This document shows positions 42,252 through 50,435 of a stretch of 64,000 nucleotides of DNA, in pieces; the stretch's first letter is position 1; each line of letters starts with the position of its first letter. The notes under the pieces were generated by a model. It searched no databases. It was not told where the DNA came from and saw nothing but the letters and a program-made list of their open reading frames with translations. The position numbers and the translations under genes were made by a program. Location of the stretch: NCBI RefSeq assembly GCF_039543825.1, contig NZ_BAABKM010000002.1, positions 714,133 through 778,132 on the forward strand, given 5' to 3'. This stretch comes from Nocardioides conyzicola (GTDB lineage: Bacteria; Actinomycetota; Actinomycetes; Propionibacteriales; Nocardioidaceae).

Positions 42252-42842
42252 TCACATGCCTGAGACGCCGCCGATCGTTACATCGACGGCGGTCCCGCCT
42301 GCCGCAACGAGCTTGCGGAGGCGCCGCAGCCCGCGGTGGTGGGCGACCCGGACGGCGGTCGCGCTGATGCCCAGCGCCAGGCTGGTGGCGGCGACGTCGA
42401 GGCCCACCACGTCGATGCAGGCGACGACCTGGGCCTCCCGCTCCGGGAGCGTGGCGACCAGCCGACGGGCCAGGTCCGCGCCGACGACCTGCGGCGCCGG
42501 ATCGCCGGTGCCACCCGACGCCGCCTCCAGCTGGTCGGCGGCCAGCGGCGTCGTACGCCGCGCGTGGGACACGCGGTAGCGGCTCCGCGACACGTTGCGG
42601 GCGATCCCGAAGAGCCACCCGGCGAAGTCGTGGCGGTCGCCCTCGAAGTCGGCGACCCGCCGGGCCGCGGTCAGCCACGCCTCGGCGGCGATGTCCTCGG
42701 CGTCGGAGGCCGGGTCCTCGTGGTGCAGGTGGCGCAGCCAGACCACGAGGCGCTCCGCGTGGTCGCCATACAGCTCGGCCCAGGCCGCCTCGTCCCCGTC
42801 GCGGGCGCGCGCGACCAGCTCATCTCCCTGTGCGCGCACCAT
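42252..42842 (-). CDS. ECF RNA polymerase sigma factor
   Basis: Sigma-70 family protein of 196 residues. Region 2 includes WAELYGDHAERLVVWLRHLHH and FEGDRHDFAGWLFGIARNVSR (2.3-2.4). Region 4 includes LPEREAQVVACIDVVGLDVAATSLALGISATAVRVAHHRGLRRLR, with the helix-turn-helix. ATG 42842. The secreted protein gene follows on the same strand. The divergent neighbour is a Pro-rich membrane protein; no clear anti-sigma factor of ZAS type is adjacent, so control is uncertain. Confidence 0.88.
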   Translation of the reverse strand: MVRAQGDELVARARDGDEAAWAELYGDHAERLVVWLRHLHHEDPASDAEDIAAEAWLTAARRVADFEGDRHDFAGWLFGIARNVSRSRYRVSHARRTTPLAADQLEAASGGTGDPAPQVVGADLARRLVATLPEREAQVVACIDVVGLDVAATSLALGISATAVRVAHHRGLRRLRKLVAAGGTAVDVTIGGVSGM

Positions 42843-42938
42843 CAACGGCACCCTCCCGAGCGGGCCTCCCGGTCGAACTGTGCCCCTCTCGGGCCCTCTC
42901 CTCACCCGTTTGCCGCAATCGCGTGGCATCGTCGGGGC

Positions 42939-43472
42939 ATGGGGAGTCCGGGATCGCGTCGGCAGCTGCGTCGCGGCCTCCGCGCGGACACCTCGCGGCG
43001 CCGGTCGGACCCGGACCTCACCCGGCGGCTCGCCGCGGAGGCCGCCGCGTCGACACCGGCTCCCGCGACCTCCCGCCGGAGGACCGTGCTGGTCGCCGTC
43101 GCATCGGTCCTGCTGGCCGTGCTCGCCACGCTGGGCATCGCGTCCGCGACCGGGGCGTCGTGGGCACCCTGGTCGCCCGACGCGCCCGAGCCGACGCATC
43201 CACCGGCACCCGCGACGCCCACCACCGCCGACACCGCCGGCACCTCCGGGACCCCGGAGCCGACGACTCCCGGTCCGAGCGAGACCTCGACGCCGTCCGA
43301 TTCGGCGCCGCCACCGTCGAGCAGGACATCGTCGCCGACGAGATCGGCGACGCCGCACGCACCGCCGTCGCCGCGCGGCGCGGGTCCGTCCGGCAGCCCG
43401 ACCCTGCCCACGGTGCCCTCGCTGCCGCTCTCGGGGCTGCCGTCCGCTTCGGTGCCTGCCTCGGTGGGGTGA
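42939..43472 (+). CDS. Single-pass membrane protein with Pro/Thr/Ser-rich tail
   Basis: A 177-residue protein. A basic N-terminal segment (about 1-48, rich in Arg) precedes one helix (TVLVAVASVLLAVLATLGIASA). A long low-complexity extracellular tail of Pro, Thr and Ser follows. It is divergent from the ECF sigma gene across 96 bases, so it could act as its anti-sigma or sensor, but the cytoplasmic part has no recognisable anti-sigma domain. Low-complexity tail and weak start context make this a moderate call. Confidence 0.45.
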   Translation: MGSPGSRRQLRRGLRADTSRRRSDPDLTRRLAAEAAASTPAPATSRRRTVLVAVASVLLAVLATLGIASATGASWAPWSPDAPEPTHPPAPATPTTADTAGTSGTPEPTTPGPSETSTPSDSAPPPSSRTSSPTRSATPHAPPSPRGAGPSGSPTLPTVPSLPLSGLPSASVPASVG

Positions 43473-43578
43473 GTTCCCGCACAAACTTGGATCCGTCGCT
43501 GGACATCAGTTTCCGAGCCGTTGTACGGGGCACACCCTGTGTAGCCGAAGACCGATCAGGTCCGGAAATGAGGAGATC

Positions 43579-43995
43579 ATGAGCTGCACCGGTGGGTCGA
43601 CGTCGAGCCACTCGACGCGACTGTCGACGCGGATGGCCCTCGAGCCGTCGGCGCAGACCGGGTCGCTCGCTCGTCGAGAGCTGCGCCAGCTGCTCGACAC
43701 CGCGCAGGTCGACCGGGACATCAGCGACACCGCTGTCCTCCTGGCCACCGAGCTCGTCACCAACGCTGTCGAGCACGGCCGCGGCTCGGCGTACCTCGAT
43801 GCCGCCGTCCGGGACCGGGCCATCCGGCTCGAGGTCAGCGACAGCAGCACCGTCGTGCCCCGGCCCAACACCGGCGTCTCGGAGCTCGATGAGCGCGGTC
43901 GCGGGCTGATCCTCATCGACGCGCTCGCCTCGCGCTGGGGCGTCCTCCCCCGCCCGGACGGCAAGACCGTCTGGTGCGAGCTCGACATCGCCTGA
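43579..43995 (+). CDS. RsbW-like ATP-binding protein (HATPase_c_2)
   Basis: A 138-residue GHKL-type kinase/anti-sigma protein. The N-box ELVTNAVEHG and the G-box DERGRGLILIDALASRWG are clear. Such small actinobacterial proteins bind anti-anti-sigma factors or sigma factors and pass on stress signals. AGGAG is 3 bases from the ATG at 43579. No anti-anti-sigma partner (STAS) is adjacent. It is 106 bases downstream of the Pro-rich membrane protein on the same strand. Confidence 0.85.
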   Translation: MSCTGGSTSSHSTRLSTRMALEPSAQTGSLARRELRQLLDTAQVDRDISDTAVLLATELVTNAVEHGRGSAYLDAAVRDRAIRLEVSDSSTVVPRPNTGVSELDERGRGLILIDALASRWGVLPRPDGKTVWCELDIA

Positions 43996-44040
43996 CCCTT
44001 TCGGGCCCAGAACAAGAACCTGTTCTAGTACCGTCTGCCC

Positions 44041-44910
44041 GTGAGCAAAGCTGCGTCGCTGACGCGAGTCGGCCTGGCCTACGTCCTCGCGATCGCCGTC
44101 GGCGCCGCCTGGCTGTACCTCGGCCCGGACACCGACCACCTGTGGCTGGACGGCCTGATCGCCGACGTCCTGGCGACGCTCGTGATCTTCGTCTTCAGCC
44201 GCATCCACCACAACTCGAGCTTCTACGACGCCTACTGGAGCGTGCTCCCGCCGCTGCTGGCGATCTACTGGTGGAGCGAGAGCACACCGGACGTCAACGA
44301 CCTGCGCGCCTGGCTGGTCATCGGCGTGATCCTCGTCTGGGCGGTCCGGCTCACCGGCAACTGGATCTATGCGTTCCCGGGCTTCCCGCACGAGGACTGG
44401 CGCTACCCGCTGCTGAAGGACGGCAAGGGCAGCATGGAGCCGCTGGTCGACCTCTTCGCGATCCACGTGGTCCCGACGTTGCAGGTCTTCCTCGGGATGG
44501 TGCCGGTGTACGTCGCGGTCACCCGCACCGGCCGCGACGTCGGCTGGCTGGACATCGTGGCCGTCGTCGTCGGCCTCGGATCGGTGGCGCTCACGTACAC
44601 CGCCGACCTGCAGATGTACCGGTTCGCCCGCACCAAGCAGCCCGGCCAGGCGATGGACCAGGGCTTGTGGGGCTGGTCGCGCCACCCCAACTACCTCGGT
44701 GAGATCGGCTTCTGGCTCTCGCTGGGCATCTTCGGCCTAGCGACCTCCCCGTCCGACTGGTGGTGGGTCTTCGTCGGCGCGCTTGCCATGGTCGCGCTCT
44801 TCCTCGGCGCGAGCATCCCGATGATGGAGGAGCGCAGCCTCGAGCGCCGCCCCAGCTACCAGGACGTCATCGACCGGGTGCCCAAGCTGCTGCCCCGGCC
44901 ACCGCGATGA
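44041..44910 (+). CDS. DUF1295 (steroid 5-alpha-reductase-like) membrane protein
   Basis: Integral membrane protein of 289 residues with about seven helices. SRIHHNSSFYDAYWSVLP and the C-terminal WSRHPNYLGEIGFWLSLGIFG are the DUF1295/isoprenylcysteine-methyltransferase-like signature that binds NADPH or AdoMet. The reaction in these proteins is unproven. GTG start at 44041. Its stop overlaps the next ATG (ATGA), so it is coupled to the flavin oxidoreductase, which suggests a shared redox or lipid pathway. Confidence 0.85.
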   Translation: MSKAASLTRVGLAYVLAIAVGAAWLYLGPDTDHLWLDGLIADVLATLVIFVFSRIHHNSSFYDAYWSVLPPLLAIYWWSESTPDVNDLRAWLVIGVILVWAVRLTGNWIYAFPGFPHEDWRYPLLKDGKGSMEPLVDLFAIHVVPTLQVFLGMVPVYVAVTRTGRDVGWLDIVAVVVGLGSVALTYTADLQMYRFARTKQPGQAMDQGLWGWSRHPNYLGEIGFWLSLGIFGLATSPSDWWWVFVGALAMVALFLGASIPMMEERSLERRPSYQDVIDRVPKLLPRPPR

Positions 44911-46019
44911 CCCGCCCCCGGGTCGTCGTCGCCGGCCTCGGGGACAGCGGCCTGCTGACCGCGATCCACCTGGCCCGGTACGTCGACGTCGTCGGCATCT
45001 CGGCCAAGTCCGCCCTGGTCAGCGGCCAGGAGCTCGGCACCCGCCTGGCCCGGCCCGACCAGTGGGCGCGCGACTACTACGTCCCGTTCGACCGCTACCG
45101 CCGGCTCGACGGCGCGCGGACCGTGCACGGCACGCTCACCGGCGTCGACCTGGAGGCCCGCACGGTCGGCGTACGCCTCGCCAGCGGCAGCGCGTCCGAG
45201 GAGGCGTACGACGTCCTCGTCGTCTCCACCGGCGTCACCAACGGCTTCTGGCGTCGGCCGGACCTCCAGTCGGCCGACGAGGTCGAGGCCTCGCTGGACG
45301 CCGCCCACCAGCAGCTCGCGGCGGCCTCCTCGATCAACGTCGTGGGTGGCGGCGCGGCGGCCGTCAGCACGGCCGCCAACCTCGCGACGACCTGGCCCGA
45401 CAAGCTGGTCGCCCTCTACTTCCCCGGCGACCGGCCGCTGCCCCGGCACCACCCGGCCGTCTGGACCACGGTCGAGCGCCGGCTCGCCGACCGGGGGGTC
45501 GCGCTGCACGCCGGCCACCGCGCCGTCGTACCCGACGGGTTCGCGTGCGACCGGATCACCACCGAGCCCGTCGAGTGGAGCACCGGCCAGCCGGCCGCGG
45601 CCGCCGACGCCACCGTCTGGGCGATCGGCCGGGTCCGGCCCAACACCGGCTGGCTCCCCCCGGAGCTGCTCGACGACGACGGCTTCGTCCGGGTCTCCCC
45701 CGACCTCCGGGTGGTCGGCACGGACGACGTCTTCGCCATCGGCGACGTCGCCGCGACCGACCCGATCCGCTCGTCGGCGCGAAACCGCGCCGACAAGCTG
45801 CTCGCGAAGAACATCCGGGCGCACCTCGCCGGCAAGCCGCTCGGGGAGTTCAAGGCACCCCGCGGTCGCTGGGGGTCGGTGCTCGGCGTCCAGGACAACG
45901 GCCTGGAGGTCTTCGCCCCCAATGGCAAGGCGTTCCGCTTCCCGGCCTGGTCGATCGACAGCGTGCTCCAGCCGTGGATCGTGCGCCGCGGCATCTACGG
46001 CGGGGTCCGCCGTCCCTGA
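44907..46019 (+). CDS. FAD-dependent pyridine-nucleotide oxidoreductase (NDH-2/FSP1-like)
   Basis: A 370-residue flavoprotein. The first dinucleotide fold begins VVVAGLGDSGLLTAIHLAR, where the expected GxGxxG is GLGDSG. The NAD(P)H-binding fold is INVVGGGAAAVSTAANLA, and the FAD motif VVGTDDVFAIGDVA closes the site. The layout resembles type II NADH dehydrogenases and FSP1-like quinone reductases. No redox-active CxxC is present. Translation is coupled to the DUF1295 gene. A repeat element lies 16 bases after its stop. Confidence 0.85.
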   Translation: MTRPRVVVAGLGDSGLLTAIHLARYVDVVGISAKSALVSGQELGTRLARPDQWARDYYVPFDRYRRLDGARTVHGTLTGVDLEARTVGVRLASGSASEEAYDVLVVSTGVTNGFWRRPDLQSADEVEASLDAAHQQLAAASSINVVGGGAAAVSTAANLATTWPDKLVALYFPGDRPLPRHHPAVWTTVERRLADRGVALHAGHRAVVPDGFACDRITTEPVEWSTGQPAAAADATVWAIGRVRPNTGWLPPELLDDDGFVRVSPDLRVVGTDDVFAIGDVAATDPIRSSARNRADKLLAKNIRAHLAGKPLGEFKAPRGRWGSVLGVQDNGLEVFAPNGKAFRFPAWSIDSVLQPWIVRRGIYGGVRRP

Positions 46020-46035
46020 TGCGACGCCCATCGCG

Positions 46036-46110
46036 CTTGTAACGCCGGGTTACCGGCTGTTGCCCCGTGCTGCAACCCCCAGGGTAGAGCACATAACACG
46101 GCGTTACAGC
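46036..46110. repeat. Nested palindromic repeat element, copy B
   Basis: Arms TGTAACGCCGGGTTA (46038-46052) and TAACACGGCGTTACA (46094-46108) pair with one mismatch. The inner part has TGCAACCCCCAGGG, matching TGCAACCCCCTGGG of copy A at 41524-41599. It fills the gap between the convergent oxidoreductase and desaturase genes, so both copies sit at gene ends. Confidence 0.85.
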
Positions 46111-46149
46111 CGGCGGCGACCCCCACCAGGCCAGCGCTCCGCAGCAGGG

Positions 46150-47304
46150 TCAGACGGGACGCTTGACCAGCTGCCGCAGCTGCGGGACCAGGTTGCGGCG
46201 GTTGGTCTGCTCGAGCCAGCCGTTGGGCAGCGAGAGCCGGATGACCTTGTGCCAGGCGCTGGCGACCTGCTTGACCAGCGGCCGCGCGTTGTAGTCGAGG
46301 TCGTACTTGTCGAAGAGCGCCCGCACCTTCGGCGCGATCTCGAAGTAGCGGTTGCTCGGCAGGTCGGGGTAGATGTGGTGCTCGATCTGGTGGGACAGGT
46401 TGCCGGTCATCAGGTGCAGGAAGCGGGAGCCAGAGATGTTGGCCGAGCCGAGCATCTGACGGACGTACCACTCCCCCTTGGTCTCCTTCTCGTCCAGCGC
46501 CGGCTGCTCGAAGGTCGACACTCCCTCGGGGAAGTGGCCGCACATGATCACCGAGTGGCTCCACAGGTTGCGCACCAGGTTGGCCGTCGCGTTGGCGGCG
46601 AGCGTCGAGCGCCACGCGGGGCCCGACAGCGCGGGGTAGACCACGAAGTCCTTGCCCAGCTGGCGCCGCGCCTTGGCCAGGGTCAGCCGGACCTCGGCCT
46701 TCTTCTCCGGCGACATGTCGCGCTTCTCGCGGATGTGGTCGCCGAGGTCGAGGTCGAACATGGCGATGCCGTACTCGAAGATGCACGCCGTCACGAAGTT
46801 CCAGGCCGGCTGCACCAGGTAGCGGCGCTTCCACTCCTGGTCCTCGTCGACGCGCATGATGCCGTAGCCGAGGTCGTTGTCCTGGCCGATGATGTTGGTG
46901 TACGTGTGATGGGTCTCGTTGTGCGCCTTCTTCCACTGCGCCGCCGGCGAGACGTGGTCCCACTCCCAGGTCGACGAGTGGATCTTGGGGTCGCGCATCC
47001 AGTCCCACTGACCGTGCAGGACGTTGTGCCCGATCTCCATGTTGTCGAGGATCTTGGCCAGCGACAGGCCCGCCGTGCCCAGGACCCACATGCTGCGGCT
47101 GCGGCTGCGCATCAGCACCGCGCGGCTGCCCAGCTCGATCAGCCGCTGTGCCCGCACCACGCGCCGGATGTACGCCGCGTCGCGCGCCCCGCGGCTGTCG
47201 AGCACGTCCTGCCGGATCGCGTCCAGCTCCGCTCCCAGGCGCTCGACCTGCTCCGGGGTCAGTCCTCCGGCGATGGTGGTCGGGCGCTCGAGCGTGGCCG
47301 TCAT
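46150..47304 (-). CDS. Acyl-CoA delta-9 desaturase (DesA3-like)
   Basis: Membrane di-iron desaturase of 384 residues. The three histidine boxes are intact: HNVLHG (93-98), HNETHH (128-133) and HQIEHH (about 311-316), with DPKIHSSTWEWDH between the first two, typical of mycobacterial DesA3. It makes oleoyl-type acyl chains and needs a partner reductase; none is adjacent. ATG 47304. Upstream, the PhoD gene ends 65 bases away on the same strand. Confidence 0.92.
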   Translation of the reverse strand: MTATLERPTTIAGGLTPEQVERLGAELDAIRQDVLDSRGARDAAYIRRVVRAQRLIELGSRAVLMRSRSRSMWVLGTAGLSLAKILDNMEIGHNVLHGQWDWMRDPKIHSSTWEWDHVSPAAQWKKAHNETHHTYTNIIGQDNDLGYGIMRVDEDQEWKRRYLVQPAWNFVTACIFEYGIAMFDLDLGDHIREKRDMSPEKKAEVRLTLAKARRQLGKDFVVYPALSGPAWRSTLAANATANLVRNLWSHSVIMCGHFPEGVSTFEQPALDEKETKGEWYVRQMLGSANISGSRFLHLMTGNLSHQIEHHIYPDLPSNRYFEIAPKVRALFDKYDLDYNARPLVKQVASAWHKVIRLSLPNGWLEQTNRRNLVPQLRQLVKRPV

Positions 47305-47369
47305 GCTCCTCAGTGTGCACCCGCCGGCAAGGGTCACCTAAGTTGCGGGTGTCTCCGTATAGACCGCCG

Positions 47370-48920
47370 TCACTCCGGGTCCAGCTCCTTGCTGAAGAGC
47401 ACCGCACCTGACAGGTCCCTCAGGGTGACGGTCATGCGCCCGTCGTCACCGACCGCGGCGTGGCCGAAGAACTGGTTGCCGGTCCGCGGCGACTCGTTGG
47501 CGGTGGCGGCGGTCTTGCTGAAGACCACCCTCGGTCCGAACGTCGCGTCGAGCTCGTTGGGCCCGAACGTGCCTGCGGCGATCGGCCCGGCGACGAACTC
47601 CCAGAACGGGTCGAAGTCCGTGAACGCGGCGCGCGAGGGGTCGTAGTGGTGCGCCGCGCAGTAGTGCACGTCCGCCGTCATCCAGACGACGTTGCGCACC
47701 CCGGCCTTCTTGAAGGCCGACAGGACGCCGGCGATCTCGAGCTCCTTGCCGAGCGGAGCGCCGGGGTCGCGATTCGACAGGCTCTCCTGGTTGACCGGCC
47801 CGTCCGGGACGACGAGCCCGAGCGGCAGGTCGTTGGCGATCACCTTCCACGTGGCACGCGAGCGCCGTACCTCGCGGATCAGCCAGTCGGTCTGCTCGGC
47901 ACCGAGGATGTGCGTGCCTCCCGGCTCGAGGCCGGAGGTGTTGGGGTCCTTGAAGGTGCGCATGTCGAGGCAGAAGACGTCGAGGTGCCGGCCGCGCTCG
48001 ACCTTGCGGTAGATCCGGGACGGCGCGAACCCGTCGCCACGGCGGTGGGCGCGTGGATCGGCGATCGGCTGGTACTCCTGCCACGCGCGACGCGCCCGTA
48101 GCGCCAGCACGTCCACGCGCTTCTCCGTGTACCGGTCGTCGACGAGGACCTGCCCCGGGTACCAGTTGTTGTGGGTCTCGTGGTCGTCCCACTGCGCGAT
48201 GATCGGCACGTCCGCGGCGAGGTCGCGGAAGTTGGCGTCGAGCCGGGTGTAGCGGTGCCGGCCGCGGTACTCGTCGAGGGACTCGGCCACCTTGCCCACG
48301 CCCTCCGCCACGACGTTGCGCCAGACCGCACCACCCGGCTCGGTGACGGTCTCCGCGATCGGGCCGTCGGCGTAGATCGTGTCCCCGGAGTGCAGGAAGA
48401 AGTCCGGGCGGGTGTCGAGCATCCGCCGGTAGCCGACCAGGCCGCCGAGGTCGGGATTGATCCCCCACCCCTGGCCACAGCTGTCCCCGGTCCACACGAA
48501 GCTGGTCGCATCGCGCCGCTCGGAGGCGGTGGCGAAGCTCGCCACCTGGCTCTCGCCGCGCCGCCCGCGCTCGTCCTCGAACGACAGCCGTACGTCGTAC
48601 CCGCGGCCCGGTGTCATCCGGTCGAGCGCGATCTTGGCGGTGTAGTCGGTGTCGGGGGTCGCCCAGGGCCCGAGGATGCGCTCGCGGTGGCGCCCGCTGC
48701 TGATCTCGGCGACGAGCCGGCCGCGCCCCGACGACCGGGCCCAGAGCACGGCCTCGCGGGTGGTCACGTCGCCGGTCTGCACGCCGTACGGCAGCTCGAG
48801 CCGGCGGGAGATCAGGCCGGCGGCTCTGGCAGCGCCGGCCGGGATGATCGCGGCGCCAGCGCCCAGGGCGCCGGCGCGGAAGAGGGTACGTCGGTGGAGG
48901 TGGTTCCCGAGAGTGGACAT
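47370..48920 (-). CDS. phoD: Tat-exported alkaline phosphatase PhoD
   Basis: Secreted phosphodiesterase/phosphomonoesterase of 516 residues. HRRTLFRAGALGAGAA gives a twin-arginine signal (Arg10-Arg11), then a hydrophobic core and AARAA cleavage region. The metallophosphatase core shows FVWTGDSCGQGW, FFLHSGDTIYAD, and AQWDDHETHNNW, plus a C-terminal VWMTADVHYCAAHHY. PhoD enzymes use Ca and Fe and help in phosphate limitation. No Pho box was located. ATG 48920. Confidence 0.93.
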   Translation of the reverse strand: MSTLGNHLHRRTLFRAGALGAGAAIIPAGAARAAGLISRRLELPYGVQTGDVTTREAVLWARSSGRGRLVAEISSGRHRERILGPWATPDTDYTAKIALDRMTPGRGYDVRLSFEDERGRRGESQVASFATASERRDATSFVWTGDSCGQGWGINPDLGGLVGYRRMLDTRPDFFLHSGDTIYADGPIAETVTEPGGAVWRNVVAEGVGKVAESLDEYRGRHRYTRLDANFRDLAADVPIIAQWDDHETHNNWYPGQVLVDDRYTEKRVDVLALRARRAWQEYQPIADPRAHRRGDGFAPSRIYRKVERGRHLDVFCLDMRTFKDPNTSGLEPGGTHILGAEQTDWLIREVRRSRATWKVIANDLPLGLVVPDGPVNQESLSNRDPGAPLGKELEIAGVLSAFKKAGVRNVVWMTADVHYCAAHHYDPSRAAFTDFDPFWEFVAGPIAAGTFGPNELDATFGPRVVFSKTAATANESPRTGNQFFGHAAVGDDGRMTVTLRDLSGAVLFSKELDPE

Positions 48921-48994
48921 ACCGGCCACGGTGCGCCTCCCAGGCAGCATCCCGGTGACGACGAGGTGACCGGTCGTCGTACCTCTGGGAAGGT

Positions 48995-49954
48995 TCAGTA
49001 CTCCGCGTCGACGCCGGGGAACACGACCTCCCGCGCCCCCTTCACCTCGAGCAGCTGCTTGCAGGTGGCGGCGTCGAGGTCGCAGGCCAGCAGGTAGCCG
49101 GGGATCGTGTCCGGGACGGTCGAGTCGAAGCTCATCGGGAAGCGGTCCTGCGCCAGCACCAGCATCGTGTGGTCGTCGAGCCAGCCGCCCTGGGTCTGGA
49201 AGCGGTGGCCGAAGTCGACCTGGCGGTGCCTGACCCGCAGCTTGCCGGTGGTGCGGGCGTCCACCCGGTAGCGTCCGTCGGGCGACCAGAAGTCATAGCC
49301 GGTCGTCGGCTCGAGCCTCGGCCCGTGCTCCGAGGTGGTGCTCTCGCCGGTGGTGAGGTCGGAGGTCACGATCGCGCCGCTGCCTTCGGCGTTGCGCCAG
49401 ACCAGCCTCTCGTCGGTCAGGTCGATGACGCCCGGCGACAGCTCCTCGTAGCGGTCGGCCAGGTCGTCGCCCTTCTCGCCGCCCATGCCGTCGGCGTTCT
49501 CGTAGACCCGTTCGCCGGTCGCGGTGTCCACGACCACGGCCTGGGCGACCCGTCCGGCCGGACGCTTCGGGCCGTTGCGCTCGACCCAGGCGGCCAGCCT
49601 TCCGCTCGGCGAGGTGATCACGCGGTCGAACGCGTAGACGTCGCGGACCGGCTCCAGGGTCGTCCCGTCGAAGAAGGACTCGTGGAACGGCCCGTTGTCG
49701 GGGTCCTTCGTGAGCCTCAGGTAGAGCCCGTACGGCGTCCAGCTCATCGACTGCACGAGCTGCGGGCTGACGTCGTACGTCTTCTCGCCGACGTGGATCG
49801 TCGAGCGCTGCGCCCAGACCAGCTGGCCCGGCTCGAGGACAACGGGCCGCGGTTGCCCGGTCGGCTCGCGCATGCCGGACGGCTCGGTCGTCCGGTCACC
49901 GCAGCCGGCGACGAGCACGAGCCCGAGGAGGAGGCCCACCCCACGCCACGTCAT
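48995..49954 (-). CDS. Lipoprotein with beta-propeller-like repeats
   Basis: Lipoprotein of 319 residues. The signal GVGLLLGLVLVAGC places the lipidated Cys at residue 18. The mature part has several segments of the form SPSGRLAAWVERN, ERLVWRNAEGSGAI, and SPDGRYRVDAR, like TolB/WD-type propeller blades. Function unknown; such proteins may bind envelope components. ATG at 49954. Confidence 0.7.
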   Translation of the reverse strand: MTWRGVGLLLGLVLVAGCGDRTTEPSGMREPTGQPRPVVLEPGQLVWAQRSTIHVGEKTYDVSPQLVQSMSWTPYGLYLRLTKDPDNGPFHESFFDGTTLEPVRDVYAFDRVITSPSGRLAAWVERNGPKRPAGRVAQAVVVDTATGERVYENADGMGGEKGDDLADRYEELSPGVIDLTDERLVWRNAEGSGAIVTSDLTTGESTTSEHGPRLEPTTGYDFWSPDGRYRVDARTTGKLRVRHRQVDFGHRFQTQGGWLDDHTMLVLAQDRFPMSFDSTVPDTIPGYLLACDLDAATCKQLLEVKGAREVVFPGVDAEY

Positions 49955-49973
49955 CGATCGATCGTGCCACGCC

Positions 49974-50375
49974 TCAACAGCGGTCGAGGGCACCCAGGCC
50001 GTAGGCGCGCTCGCCGGTGATCCCGACCTGGCTGCCGACGATCAGCCAGACGCGCGATCCCCGCTGGAAGTCGAGCGTCACGGCGTTGCTGACGGCGCCG
50101 GGGCGGACGGTGCGCGTGTAGGTCCAGGCGTTGCCGGGCTGGCCGTTGGCACGCACCCGGTTGAGGCCACCGGCCGCGCGGTCGGTGCCGTGGGTGTTGT
50201 TGACCCGCACCCGGACCCGGACCTTCCCGTTGTCGAGTGGCTTCTTGCAGGCCTGGGTGACCGCGCCGTGCCAGCGCACGGTCGGGGTCCATGCCGCCTG
50301 CGCGGGCGCCGCCAGGGTCGTGGCGACGACGACGCCGGTGGTGAGGAGGCCGACGGTCACGCTGCGAGGAGTCAT
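49974..50375 (-). CDS. Small secreted protein of unknown function
   Basis: Exported protein of 133 residues. The signal peptide is SVTVGLLTTGVVVATTLAAPAQA, cleaved near residue 27. The mature domain is beta-rich (KVRVRVRVNNTHGTDRAAGG, NAVTLDFQRGSRVWLIVG) and has two Cys (one near the start, one at the last residue) that may form a disulfide. I do not recognise the family. It ends 19 bases upstream of the lipoprotein gene start. Confidence 0.65.
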   Translation of the reverse strand: MTPRSVTVGLLTTGVVVATTLAAPAQAAWTPTVRWHGAVTQACKKPLDNGKVRVRVRVNNTHGTDRAAGGLNRVRANGQPGNAWTYTRTVRPGAVSNAVTLDFQRGSRVWLIVGSQVGITGERAYGLGALDRC

Positions 50376-50435
50376 GCCGCGACCGTGCCCGGCGGCCGAC
50401 GCCGGCAAACCGGACTCGTGTCGTCCGCCTTCCGG

